DNA from: Pholis gunnellus
Lineage: Eukaryota; Chordata; Actinopteri; Perciformes; Pholidae
Direction: 5' to 3'
DNA length: 64,000 bases
Assembly: GCA_910591455.2 (NCBI GenBank)
Contig: OU342817.1
Coordinates: forward strand, 9,229,915 to 9,293,914
Part shown: positions 49,097 through 59,400 of the stretch, piece after piece
Layout of the letters: the number at the start of each line of letters is the position of its first letter
Numbering within the stretch: position 1 is the first letter of the stretch
Notes under the pieces: generated by a model
Told to the model about the DNA's origin: nothing
Database searches by the model: none
Seen by the model: only the letters and a program-made list of their open reading frames with translations
Translations under genes and position numbers: made by a program

Positions 49097-50123
49097 TTAG
49101 CTGTTAGCCAGCATATTGCACATAGAAAGAGTGTCTGACAAGTAAAGGAAGCCAGAGGGCAAAGTGAAGGCCGCCTTCTGTGCTCTGGCTGTGCAGATAC
49201 AAACCATAACAAAGCCGGTTACAATTCAGGAGGAGATTCACTGGAACTATTTTCGACACTACAGTATTTGTGAGCCCTACCATGGTGCACCGTCCCCTGG
49301 GAGCCTGGATGTGTGAGGCAAGAAAATGGTATAGAAGCCAAACTATATGACACATCAATCAAGGTGGACGGGACTGGAGACAGGTGTCTTAAATAACCGT
49401 GACAGATTATCACTGAGAATCGAATTGAACTATTGTATGTGCATCCCAAATATGAAAGACCCAGTATTAGGAGTGTGTGACATAACAAAAAGCTGAGAGT
49501 ATCTACTGTTGACCCCTCTCTGTCTCTCACCTGTCTACTCTCTTTTTCAAATTGCCTTTCTTTCTCTTTCTACGACTGAGAATGCCCACTTCATCACCAT
49601 GCCTGAGGTGAGTTTAATACCTGGGGAGGTCTCGATAAGAAATGATTAAGTATGTGAGGGTAAAGTCATTAGGGCAAGTTGGAAAGTCTGCAGAAATTAA
49701 TGCTAATCTCCTGCCGCTTCTGCAAGTGTCTGCAATCTTTCAGCTGTAGGTCACGGAAACTATACTTCACATAACAATGAGATGGCAATAACGTGAATAT
49801 TTCACAAAAGCTGCCTTTTGCCAATAACATGTCCTACGTTGTTAAAATACTAATGAATTAAAGCTTTTTTCTTCCTCTTTTATGTATTCAATCAATTACA
49901 GACCAGGTGCCGGCACATCTTTGGCACAGAGCACATTAGCCACTGTCAACAAAGATCCATTTAAGGGAGCTCGCAGTGAATCCAAGACCTCGTTTTGTGG
50001 CAACATGGAATCAGACTTTGTTTGAAATACAGAGGAAATAGAAAATATGTCATGTGAGTGTGCTCTCAAACTGATTAAGTGATTGGAATCAAGAGATTTT
50101 GAGGGATATCTTGAATATGAGAT

Positions 50124-50148
50124 GGGGGGGAGGGGGGGGGGGGGGGGG
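50124..50148 (+). repeat. G homopolymer run with one interruption
   Basis: G7, A, then G17 in low-complexity sequence; the exact length is likely to be unreliable in an assembly. Confidence 0.85.
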
Positions 50149-51399
50149 TTGATGTGCAGATGATGTGACTAAGGGTGTCGACTTGTACGGTTGTGGTTGG
50201 ATTCTGCATTTAAAACTGAGTTTATTAACCCTAACCCTAACACTTTTAAAAAGTGTAATATAAAATTATACAGTAAAAATAGCATCTTTTGTCACCGAGC
50301 TTCTTATCCGCAGCTACTTTAAATGAGTGAGATAAGGGCACAAGGACAGTTGTGACAGGCTGGTGAGGCTTCCACCTGTGCAACCACTTGGCCTATATTC
50401 AGTTGAGTATTTTGAATCGTATTATTTCTACAGGCTAATCTTAGGCAATGGTTTTGTAATAATTGCTGTCTTTCTCTCCTGGATATCTTCCAACATATTT
50501 TGGAGTATTTGTTCGCAGTGCAGAGTTTTAAGAAATATTAAGTCCCTGTCAGAAGCTCAGAAACATCGGTTGTGTGTCAGTGCCTTATACTGCACAAGCT
50601 TAGAGCTGTACTAAAAGCTGCTCCAGACCTGCAGACCTCCAGACCCACATGGTTAACGCCACGGATTAAAGACAGCTCTTTAAAACCCCCGGATTATTCC
50701 CCATGTCCGTGTATACTTTGACTCCCAACTGCGGCATGCACACTTTAGTTTTCTCTGTTCCTTTCTTCTAATTTATGCAATAAACAAGGCACATTTCTGG
50801 GTCATAAATTCGCAGTCAGCTCTCTGGAGCATCAGCTAGCTTTTGTAATTCATGCTCCCCCTCCTGCCATGTGTGTAACTGCTGCCTCTGTCTCCTGTCT
50901 CACAACACTGAGACACATCTGGACTCTGTCATATTTCATTTGGTTAAACATTGGGACGCAGCATACGAGCAATTACAGCAATGCAACCCAAGGGAGAAAG
51001 GAAGGGAGAGGAAGGCACATGCTGTTAGAGATGATGGATTTGGTGTTTTTGAATTTGCCTTTCTCTGACCTCACCTGCACTGCATGTGCAGTTTGAAACT
51101 CATAACACAGTCATTTATTGATGCATTGTATTTTGCCCCTATAATTCTCAGAGATATGCACATGCAGTGTCCGGTGCATGCATCCCGAGATCATACAACA
51201 ACTATAGACAGAAATGCAACCGGCATTCGTATAATACGCGATTATTATACAACTTCCATTCAGCAGGTCAGATCATTTTGTGTCCAAGACAATGTAGAAG
51301 AAAAAAAAAGATGTGGAAGGGTTAACAGCATAACACACAGTATGATAAATGTCCTCAGCAGCCCTCCTTTTTCACGTTGCCCAATAATCACCACCAATG

Positions 51400-51556
51400 G
51401 AAACGCAGTTGGCCCGCCCCTGCCGGTCTATTGCGAGTCCGCGTCCAGCTGGAGACCACTCTTCCAGACTCGGCACCTAAGTGGCGCACCACGACATGCA
51501 CAGCTGAACGAGGAGTGCGCCTTTGAAGATGCTTGGTTGTCAAGCCACAATTTCTG
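51400..51556 (+). other. tmem200a: probable non-coding first exon of the tmem200 gene
   Basis: A CpG-richer block upstream of the single coding exon ends in aatttctg followed by gtaagag, a strong splice donor at 51557. The coding exon has an acceptor in its leader at 54455, and TMEM200 genes typically carry their whole CDS in one exon behind non-coding leader exons. The 5' limit is a guess. A 158-codon frame crosses this block and its stop lies across the donor, but it resembles nothing known. Confidence 0.45.
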
Positions 51557-54455
51557 GTAAGAGACTCGATGTTTTATGATTTCATTTTTTTTTTTTGCAC
51601 CTCCTGCGTCTTCACCCTCAACTGAATATCCGTGCTTCTTTTGCGTTTAGTCTGATTCCACATTGACTGCTAACAGGCTGTATCGAGGTAGAGCAGGGTT
51701 TAGGAAGTGTAATAATTGTGTAACAGAACGGGTTTAGTTGGGGAGCGTTATTGTTGTATCTCGAATAAATCGACGGACAAGAGTTTTGATGTCAGGGAGG
51801 CGTTAGACTTGAACCAATGCGCCCTCTATCTTATCCGTGAGATTAAAATCATGATTGTGTTGCAGTTTATGGAGATGTGTCGGTCTGTCTTAGATCTTTG
51901 ATAGGCTACATCCGACAAATATGCGAGAGACATAAAGTAAAAAAAGGTGGTGGAACGAGCAATATTTCAAAGGCGGGTCTATTTATCCCGTTAAACTTTT
52001 TTTTTTTTAACGGCTCTGATGTTGCAAGGAAATAGCGATTTGTGATGAGTTAAATGACTGGCATCATGCGTTTGAATAAAGGTATGATTATTACCACACA
52101 GCTCTACCGTTATGAAAGCATGGGCTTCGTCAGGGGTGCGGATGTTTGTCATCTTATCTGCACCTTGTGAGCCCCCAAAAACACAGTGCTTGGCTTTATG
52201 CGGGAGGGAGATGCGTCGCTGTGGCTCTGGACATTTTCAGGAGCACCTCCAACCTCCACAGCACCTCGTATTTTGCTCCACGGGCTTTTTTTTTTTTTTG
52301 CAACAGAAGGGAAACAGATGCGCTGTAATGTCAACAGTCGATTACTCATGCAACATTGCGCGAAAATAGGCGCCCCCCCGCAGCTTGGACGGACTGAGCG
52401 TCGAAAACCGAGCCTCGTCTCCCTCCATCCTGCCAGGCGAGCGGCTTCTTTAGGGAGACGTTTACCGAGGAGTTGGCAGCTTCCTGTTCAGCACCGCAGA
52501 CAGAGACACAGTCTGACTTGTCCACACCCACTTCTTGGTCCACGTTACTGCTGCCCTTCTCCGTCCAAACATAGACACGGGTCCGCCCACGCTCTATCAG
52601 TTTTAGTGCGGGTTGACGTGCTCTCTCGCCCGGGAGGCATTTGAGTGCTCGTCGGATGCGATTTAGTGAGAAAGTCGCTATAAACAGCAGCTGAGTACCG
52701 GTGGGTTGTTTGCGGAGGCTCAGGTGCAGAGCCCATGTGTTCTACTTTTACGTGGGAACTGCCTGTAATAACTTGGATCATAAAGGGATGTCAAGGACTG
52801 TTAGGGATGAGAGAGCAACACCCAGAGCAACCTCTAAAAACGTCTTTTTAATTGCTTCTCAGCGAGGAATTTGTGGAATAAGTTATTCATGAACCTAAGC
52901 CCTAAGTCATACACAATTAGGCGTGATTAGTCAAATTAAATACCTAGCTATCAGCACAATCAAGGAGGGAATGCTAGAGTCTGTCTAATTAATCAGCCTT
53001 GTCTTCCGATCATCATTCACCACATGTGGTTGGAACTCATCAGCTGATGTCTGTCATCATGATGAGTGTTTGTGCCTTCATTGCCCTTTGGACCGAAGCT
53101 CCCACTTATTGGGCTGCATAATCATAAAACCAATGCAAACATCTGACGTGGCACAGACAACGTTGGTGTGTAAACAAATGGCTATAGCGGCTCACATTTG
53201 CCCTTGGTGAGGTGCTGTATATGTGAAGGGCGCCGTCATCTTGAAGCACGCCTGCGTTTGGTTGACGGTGAAGTGGATTTGGGTGGAAAGCAGCAGGAGG
53301 AGGGGGAGAGTGTTGGTAGGAGAGCTTGGCGCGAGAGAGGAGAGGCAGAGAGGGATGGAGAGTATGGAAGCGAGAGTGAGGTGGCAAGAACATGCCCGCT
53401 GGCCTCCTGTCTGGACACATTACATTTTCATAGGCTGATATCGCACCGGCACAGCTGAATATAGTTAAATAGCACTCCTTGTTCTCCACTGTCAAGTTGG
53501 GTATCTGTCTCTGCTTCTCTTACGTCATTGTATTTATAGATCCAGCATCAGCATCAGCAGATGGATGTCATCTGTTGGTTTACTGACCATCTGATGACTA
53601 ATGTTGCAGCTGCCTTTGGTGCAAAGAAGCAGTGTACACTCTACCTGTATAATCTCAGATACAGGGCCGGATTGATTCGCTAGTGGATCCTGGACCCTTC
53701 CTTTCCTTTTTCCTCCAACCCATTTCGCCCCAGAAACCAACGAGTATTCCCACGCTGGTTTATTCAAATATTTCTCTATATCATTAAATATTCATGACAA
53801 AAAAAGTAAAAAAAACAACAACTTGAAAACAGGATTTGTTGAGAGTTTAAACTCTTCAAAAAACTGCTTCATGCCTTTGTTGGTATTTTTTCATCAGATG
53901 TGGTTGACAAACAACCCACTAACTGTCATCAGATTGTGATTCAAATGTTGCTAAATCCTCTGAAGTACGTGTGTTTAGTCCCTCTCATGTCAAACCAGTA
54001 AGAGGAGTAAAGACAAAAATGAAATACGTAAATATTCTCTCAAAAATGTTCTTACTGTGGCAGAAATATGTTTGTTCATGTCGGACCACCCCAGCGCTGA
54101 TTGTAAGAAGCTGACTGAGAAAATAGGTTCTCAGGGCCCTCAGAAGGTATCATAACTAGATCGTCATACCATAAATCCCTTAACATTTCAGTTTATATCA
54201 TGTTTTAGTGGTGCTCATCACCAAACAAATTTTAATTAATTGTCACAGAGTGAACCTGCGGCCTTCGAGGTCCCTGAGGGTTAGTTGCAGCTTTGCCTGG
54301 TTGACAATCCTTGAATGTATGGTAAATCTGGATTACATGTGTAATCTCTCAGTGAAATGAACAAATTCACTCCGTGGCTCTAAATGTCTAAACCCTTTTC
54401 TTATCATGTAAATCATGAAACTAATACTGTCTTTTTTTATTTTGTGTCCCGCCAG
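51557..54455 (+). other. tmem200a: probable 5'UTR intron of the tmem200 gene
   Basis: Runs from donor gtaagag to acceptor gtgtcccgccag. It contains a CpG-richer block at 52370-52700 with a TATAAA at 52679-52684 that could be an alternative promoter, and otherwise AT-rich sequence. Confidence 0.45.
52370..52700 (+). promoter_or_regulatory. CpG-richer block, possible alternative promoter
   Basis: Many CpG dinucleotides compared with the flanks, plus a TATAAA at 52679-52684. It is on the upstream side of the tmem200 coding exon. No transcript evidence is available. Confidence 0.3.
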
Positions 54456-54488
54456 GTTGAGTGACAAGCCTGCAGTCCAATCGTCACC
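54456..54488 (+). other. tmem200a: 5'UTR part of tmem200 coding exon
   Basis: The acceptor cccgccag is preceded by a T-rich tract (ctttttttattttgtg). The 33 bp to the ATG contain no in-frame upstream ATG. Confidence 0.65.
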
Positions 54489-56057
54489 ATGATAGCCACA
54501 GGCGGCCTGCTGCGCATGAACAGGCGCCAGGATTCCCTCCGCTCCAAAAACCGGGCGGAAAACAAAAGGAAGCGGAAATCCAAGAAAAAGAAGAAGAACG
54601 ATGTGGTGGTGGTGAAGGGGAAGCTCAACCTGTGCTCCCCGGCCGGTTTTGTGGCTGGCGTGGGACTTATAGTTCTCATGGTGGGAATTTCGATGGCGGT
54701 ACTGGGCTACTGGCCCAGCCAAAACCAGCAGCAGTACCAGGAGCGCCGCAGAACTGGAGGATACCAAACCAACAGGATGAGCTACTCCAAGAGTCTGCCT
54801 GTTTCCTCTAACCTGACCCGTAACAAGCCTCCCTCCGAACAATCCGGTTTATTCAACCAGAGTCATTCTAACAGCAGCGGCCCCGACCCCGCCCCTCACT
54901 GTGGCTTCCTGTGTGACTTCCTGAATAATTACCTGTACTCAGACAATCTGAAAGTCTTTGGACCGCTGGTGATGGGAATCGGCATTTTCCTCTTCATCTG
55001 CGCCAATGCAGTCCTCCATGAAAACCGAGACAAGAAAACCAAAATCATCAACCTGAGGGACATCTACTCCACAGTTATAGATCTACACAGCATACGGTCG
55101 AAGGAGTACTCGCCTCTAAACGGTTTGGTGAACTACACTCAGTCGAGGAGTGCCGAGGGCCAGTCGGGCCAGTTCCCTGCGAGCGGGACGCTTACTCGCA
55201 GCTCCTGGCCCTCCACTGGCCTCAGTTTCCAGGGCGAGTTGGGCGGCGATGACGTGTTCAGACGCCCGTCGTTGGCCAGCAGGCCTCGGAGCTGGTCCAG
55301 AGATGTCCAGACCTTCACGGACACCATCTACAGCATCTACAAAGACTACAGCAATAGCAGCGAGCAGGCGCCGCAGCCCCGGCAGTGGGAGACCACCTCC
55401 ATCGTCACCTCCTCTGTAAACGCGTTCACCCTCCCCGTGATCAAACTGAACAACTGTGAGGTGGAGGAGTCTCAGAGAACGGAAGCAGAGGGACGCTCCG
55501 AGGAAGGGGTCGTCATCGAGGCTGCCGCTGAAACCATTAGCGAGGAAGGACAAACCAGCGGCAGCCAGACTGGCGAGAGGGACGTCAAGGAGGACGCCTC
55601 GACGACGGATTCCCCGCCGCCCAATCGGAGCCGCGAGGACATAGCCGCGGAAACAGCTGACCAACAGGGGGCGCCGCGGGCTCAGCCTCAGCCACCGTGG
55701 ACCCAGCTGTTTCCTCCATCGCCTGTTGCCAGGGCAATGGGGTCACAAATGTCGCTCAACTCCCTCACGGATCAGCCCAGGTCTGTACGCCGCTGCAGCC
55801 TGTCTGTGTCTGTGTGCCGTCAAGGCGACAGAGCCAGGCGCTTCAGCTGCCCCCGTCTGGAGCGCTCCAACAGTAAGGGCTACATCAAACTGGCTGACCT
55901 GGGGGGCGAGTCCTTCGAAGCCCCCGACACGGACACTTATTTAGTGGCAACCGAACAGGAAGTAGCAACAGACACAGACGCAGCAGCAGCAGCAGCGGGG
56001 GAAGAAGCTCAGGGAGAGGACAGTCTGGTGACATCCTTCACCTCTGCAGAATCCTAG
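54489..56057 (+). CDS. tmem200a: TMEM200-family two-pass membrane protein, probably tmem200a
   Basis: A 522-codon single-exon frame starting MIATGGLLR in a good Kozak context (tcaccATGa), 33 bp after a splice acceptor (54455). Residues 26-36 are a Lys/Arg tract, followed by DVVVVKGKLNLCSPAGF. TM1 is at about 52-74, ending in MAVLGYWP. The loop at 77-153 has three N-glycosylation sequons (N108, N123, N128), and TM2 is at about 155-175 (GPLVMGIGIFLFICANA). HENRDKKTKIINLRDIYSTV follows, then a long Ser/Pro/Glu-rich tail with AFTLPVIKLNNC (about 311-323) and PRLERSNSKGYIKL (about 455-468). Both termini are predicted to be cytosolic. Human TMEM200A is 491 residues as I recall. The N-terminus looks like TMEM200C, while the tail motifs look like TMEM200A. 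The FTNKEKL motif that I recall near the end of A and C is absent. The molecular function of the family is unknown. Confidence 0.88.
   Translation: MIATGGLLRMNRRQDSLRSKNRAENKRKRKSKKKKKNDVVVVKGKLNLCSPAGFVAGVGLIVLMVGISMAVLGYWPSQNQQQYQERRRTGGYQTNRMSYSKSLPVSSNLTRNKPPSEQSGLFNQSHSNSSGPDPAPHCGFLCDFLNNYLYSDNLKVFGPLVMGIGIFLFICANAVLHENRDKKTKIINLRDIYSTVIDLHSIRSKEYSPLNGLVNYTQSRSAEGQSGQFPASGTLTRSSWPSTGLSFQGELGGDDVFRRPSLASRPRSWSRDVQTFTDTIYSIYKDYSNSSEQAPQPRQWETTSIVTSSVNAFTLPVIKLNNCEVEESQRTEAEGRSEEGVVIEAAAETISEEGQTSGSQTGERDVKEDASTTDSPPPNRSREDIAAETADQQGAPRAQPQPPWTQLFPPSPVARAMGSQMSLNSLTDQPRSVRRCSLSVSVCRQGDRARRFSCPRLERSNSKGYIKLADLGGESFEAPDTDTYLVATEQEVATDTDAAAAAAGEEAQGEDSLVTSFTSAES
55661..55674 (+). promoter_or_regulatory. 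CTCF-like match inside the tmem200 coding exon
   Basis: CCAACAGGGGGCGC fits 13 of 14 positions of the CTCF core. It is inside GC-rich coding sequence, so chance is a serious alternative. Confidence 0.3.
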
Positions 56058-56760
56058 ACTTTTTGCTGACGAGCCTCTGGAAGCTGTTTGATGTCTTCTT
56101 CTTTGCTTCGTGTCTTCTTCTCTGATTGCTGACGTGAAGCGTAATGGGAATCTGGAGCGTAAGCAGCTAAGGACTATTGAAACATAGCCATGAACACTCA
56201 AGAGCAAGGCTCTTTATAAATACCACATCCACAGCTCAATATTCAGATGTAATTTTTCTATTTTTTCAATGTAGCAAGAGCAATACTAAAGACTTGTAAG
56301 AAGATTTAGTAAAGATTTCTAACAAAAACAGAAAATCTGATCTGATGAGATTTCATTTTTCTTTTGTATAACAGTAGGGCAAACAATGTAGCCTGTAGAA
56401 TTGCCAAAACTATCACTGAGAACTACTGTCTGACATGTTGTACTGTAGCATTGAAATATGCCACAGAAAAATAAATAGTCTAGAATTGTTTCTCTGCATC
56501 GTTGTGTGAATACCACGTGAATAGGTGAACTGAATTGAATCTCAGGTAGACGTTTGGTTTAGGATCAGGACCTTGAGGACAAGGTCTTCCCTGTGCACAC
56601 TTGTTTATATGAAACATTCATGGTTGAATAAACTTGACTGTAACACTCCTCCTGCCGGGTCTCGTAGTTGTCCTTGTTTGATAGTAGATGAAGTAAAGCC
56701 GATGCCAATAGTTTGTTTGCTCCATATAGGTTTTAGAAAAAATAAATGGAAACAAATGAA
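56058..56760 (+). other. tmem200a: tmem200 3'UTR with polyadenylation signals
   Basis: AT-rich sequence after the stop. Perfect AATAAA hexamers lie at 56470-56475, 56627-56632 and 56741-56746. The first, about 415 bp after the stop, is the simplest candidate. Confidence 0.6.
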
Positions 56761-57296
56761 AAGCTGTGGGACTCTGAGTGGTTAAGTGTGCGGTAATCCT
56801 GCAGATGGTATAGATTTTGACTTCCTGCACTTCAGCAGCATTTCTCCTCATTACTGGGAAAGACTGCAGTGGTATTGATGTTACACTGTCCATGCTAACT
56901 GAACTGAGACCAGTAACCTATAAGTGACATTTACAACGGCCTTTTTATTAATTGGCTTCACAGTTAAAAAGTGGAAATCAACAGAGGCTTATCTGCTGAT
57001 TCAGATGAGTGACAAAAAAGAAAAATGAGTATACTGTACGCGTCTTAACAAGGTGTTTTTAGAACAACCCCAACATTTCCCACAAGTGTTCAAGTGGGTT
57101 GAGATCTGGTGACTGCGAAGGCAAATGCATATAGTTCACTATATTTACTATTCCTGCCCTGTATGGAAACATCTGCAATCATTATGTTTCTGCTCTTTTT
57201 ATTCGGAGGTTTTCTTTAATCTGTCACCTGTTTTGTTTGTGGTTCTTCTGCACTTGTGCATATAGTTATGCAAATACATTGCTCATAGCTTTCAAT
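56761..57296. other. gene-free sequence downstream of tmem200
   Basis: AT-rich. Nothing recognised. Confidence 0.5.
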
Positions 57297-58132
57297 GATG
57301 GAAATGAACAAAGTACATATATTCAAGTAGTACTTGGGTGAAATTGTATGGTACTTTTCTGGATTACTTCTAATTTCTGCTACTTTAATTAATACTTCTA
57401 CATACATTTAAGAGTAAGCATTGTACTTTTTACTCCATTACATTTATTTGACAGATTCACTGTAGTCAAGTTACTTTGCATCTTACTGTAAGGTTGTGTA
57501 TATACAAAATGCACTGAGTTGCCAATTAGGTATTTTTTTAATTTTGTTTATTTTTTAACTTCTTTTATTTGTTTACACAGTAGCACAATACAAGTGACCA
57601 ACATGAAGACATATGAAACATATACACATATTGTACTACGCATGTAGGTCAGTGTGTGCTTGTGTGGAGGGGTGTGTAGAGCGTGAAAGGGAAGATAATA
57701 TTAAGAAGGAAGGAGAGGGAAGAAGAAAAAGGGGTTAAAGATTTATCGCAGGACTGCTGTATTAGACTGCTTTAGTTTTAGCTCGGTGTAGGCCTAGCTA
57801 AAAAAAGAAAAAAGGCAACTGGGTGTGTGTTACAGATTTAAACTACCTTATAGGCCAGGAGACACATCAAGTATAAAACAGTTTAGATAGCTCCACTTTG
57901 ACCAGCAATAACAATAAAATGCTACTTAATTCATCACTAAAAATAATCCAATAATCCAAACAAGTACTTTTACTTTTGATGCTTATAGCTTATTTGCTTA
58001 TAATACTTATAATACTTATCATGAAGTAACATGATTACAAGGCTTTTACTGGTTGTATGCTGTTATATAATGGTGTACATTTACATGTAGGTGTTACTTT
58101 TACTTAGCCTCTGATTACTTCTTCCACCAATG
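57297..58132. repeat. teleost dispersed repeat with internal insertion
   Basis: The left end (gatggaaatgaacaaagtac, then attcaagtagtacttgggtg) and right end (ttacttttacttagcc, tgattacttcttccaccaa) resemble the two ends of a common teleost element with imperfectly inverted termini. About 300 bp of unrelated-looking sequence (about 57525-57830) lies between its two recognisable halves. Confidence 0.6.
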
Positions 58133-58284
58133 AATTTCACATTTATTTTACTTCTTAGTACTAGCCTAAATACAGGAAATACAAACTATGCAATCGACAT
58201 TATCTACAAGTTCAGCCATCGTTCAAACCACTTTGGTTTGCAGACTTTTACCATGAAGCATCTGAATGCAGCTCAAGCTAACGA

Positions 58285-58297
58285 GGCCATCTAGTGG
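58285..58297 (-). promoter_or_regulatory. candidate CTCF-type motif
   Basis: On the minus strand it reads CCACTAGATGGCC, fitting the CTCF core except at the last one or two positions. Confidence 0.35.
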
Positions 58298-58349
58298 TCA
58301 TGTGACACATGGATGACCATCAGACGTCCGTCCTTCATCCTGCAAAGCT

Positions 58350-58363
58350 CCACCAGGTGGCAC
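58350..58363 (+). promoter_or_regulatory. candidate CTCF-type motif
   Basis: CCACCAGGTGGCAC fits all 14 positions of the CTCF core CCASYAGRKGGCRS. It is 65 bp from an oppositely oriented match. Confidence 0.45.
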
Positions 58364-58567
58364 TGGGACTTTGCAGCCTGCGTCGTCACCGTGGGCGTGC
58401 CCGTTTACAAGTACTACGGGGGCCGATTTCTTCTATCTGAGGCAGGAGGGGCGGGGTTAGCTCGGCCCCGTCTCTGGGAAGGTTTGCCAAAGTCGGCGCC
58501 TACAGGTGTCTGGTCCTTTTCACCCGGACGAGCACCGCGTCGGAATTCCTGGTCTCCGGTAACAAAC

Positions 58568-58605
58568 TCACACACACACACACACACACACGCACACACA
58601 CACAC
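58568..58605. repeat. (CA)n microsatellite
   Basis: CA repeat with one CG interruption. Confidence 0.94.
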
Positions 58606-59254
58606 TGGTGTCAGCTGGTGTTTAGGGAGCGTGGTTCATGTCATTATAGTCAGGTAAAGCGTTTATTACAGTTGTTCGTGCGCTGCACAACTTCCCTACG
58701 TATCAACATTTGACTGTGAAATAATGTGGGCAGCATCGACATACAGTTATTACATTACAGCGGTTATTGGCATTGTTTTATGTTCGATTTCCAGAAACCA
58801 ATCTCTCAGTAAATGTTTTGTTTCATGTTTTTAAATGATATTTCTCTCTCTCTCTGTTTCAAACACCGGGGTTTTCCAACACGCTGACGCGGCTGCTGCT
58901 ACTTTCCCCCGTGACTCGGGACTGTGAAATGGTGAGTACACGTGTTTGCTCACGAAAGTGGGAAGTATGTCACGTAAACACGGAGGCAGTTCACACGTAA
59001 TCGGTAGAGACACATGTCTGACTGAGTGTATGAAACGAGAGATCCGTTTTAGCGGAACTAATTAAGGCTATAAGGTCAAACAGAAGGCCAAAGTGCCATT
59101 TTAAGGATCAAGGGTCACTGGGATCACAAATGTTGCTTTACCAACTTTTTTGAAACTACTGTGTTGTGCAAAAGGTTGGTGGAGCAGCTCTTTAAAAGAA
59201 AAGTTCAAAAACTACTTCAGTTTAATATAACTAAACCAAACCCTCAACAATATT

Positions 59255-59400
59255 TACTTAGGTCACTTTTTGGGACCTTACATTGACTTCCATTGATTTA
59301 CTGGAGTGTTGCCCTAACCATAACTACTTGCCTAACCCTTACCTTAACCAATTAACTAAAATCATCGTTAACCTGATCTTAAGTCTGTGTCTCTCCAAAG
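59255..59400. repeat. teleost dispersed repeat (cctaacccttaccttaacc type)
   Basis: gggaccttacattgacttcc, ctggagtgttgccctaacca and cctaacccttaccttaacca, in order, resemble a dispersed fish element. It is not telomeric repeat. Confidence 0.55.

Larger units (their letters stand above)
33401..51300. other. intergenic region between ptprk and tmem200 gene
   Basis: About 18 kb. The reading frames here are short, interrupted and unlike any protein I know. It holds dispersed repeats (33.9-34.5, 43.4-44.8 kb), microsatellites (38.3, 38.4, 39.4, 49.1 kb), homopolymer runs (39.5, 50.1 kb), a degenerate short tandem repeat (37.3 kb) and candidate CTCF-like sites (35.65, 37.73 kb). Unannotated regulatory elements or a lncRNA cannot be excluded. 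Confidence 0.6.
58300..58940 (+). promoter_or_regulatory. CpG-richer block, possible 5' end of the next gene
   Basis: The GC and CpG content rise sharply over 58,380-58,560 and again over 58,860-58,930. The second part ends gggactgtgaaatg followed by gtgagt, a strong donor at 58936. This looks like a first exon ending at or near an ATG. A CA microsatellite (58568-58605) separates the two parts. No protein in any frame is recognised, and no downstream exon was found up to 64,000. Confidence 0.35.

Noticed and set aside
50225..50241. Telomere-like ttaaccctaaccctaac
   Set aside because: Only two units; too short to be an interstitial telomeric array.
51084..51560. Plus-strand frame of 158 codons
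   Set aside because: Crosses the probable tmem200 leader exon and its stop is formed across the splice donor; unlike any protein I know.
54333..54842. Minus-strand frame of 169 codons
   Set aside because: Overlaps the 5' part of the tmem200 exon in antisense; low-complexity Leu/His content, no homology recognised.
55116..55664. Long minus-strand frame of 182 codons
   Set aside because: Antisense shadow of the tmem200 coding exon in GC-rich sequence; no recognisable protein.
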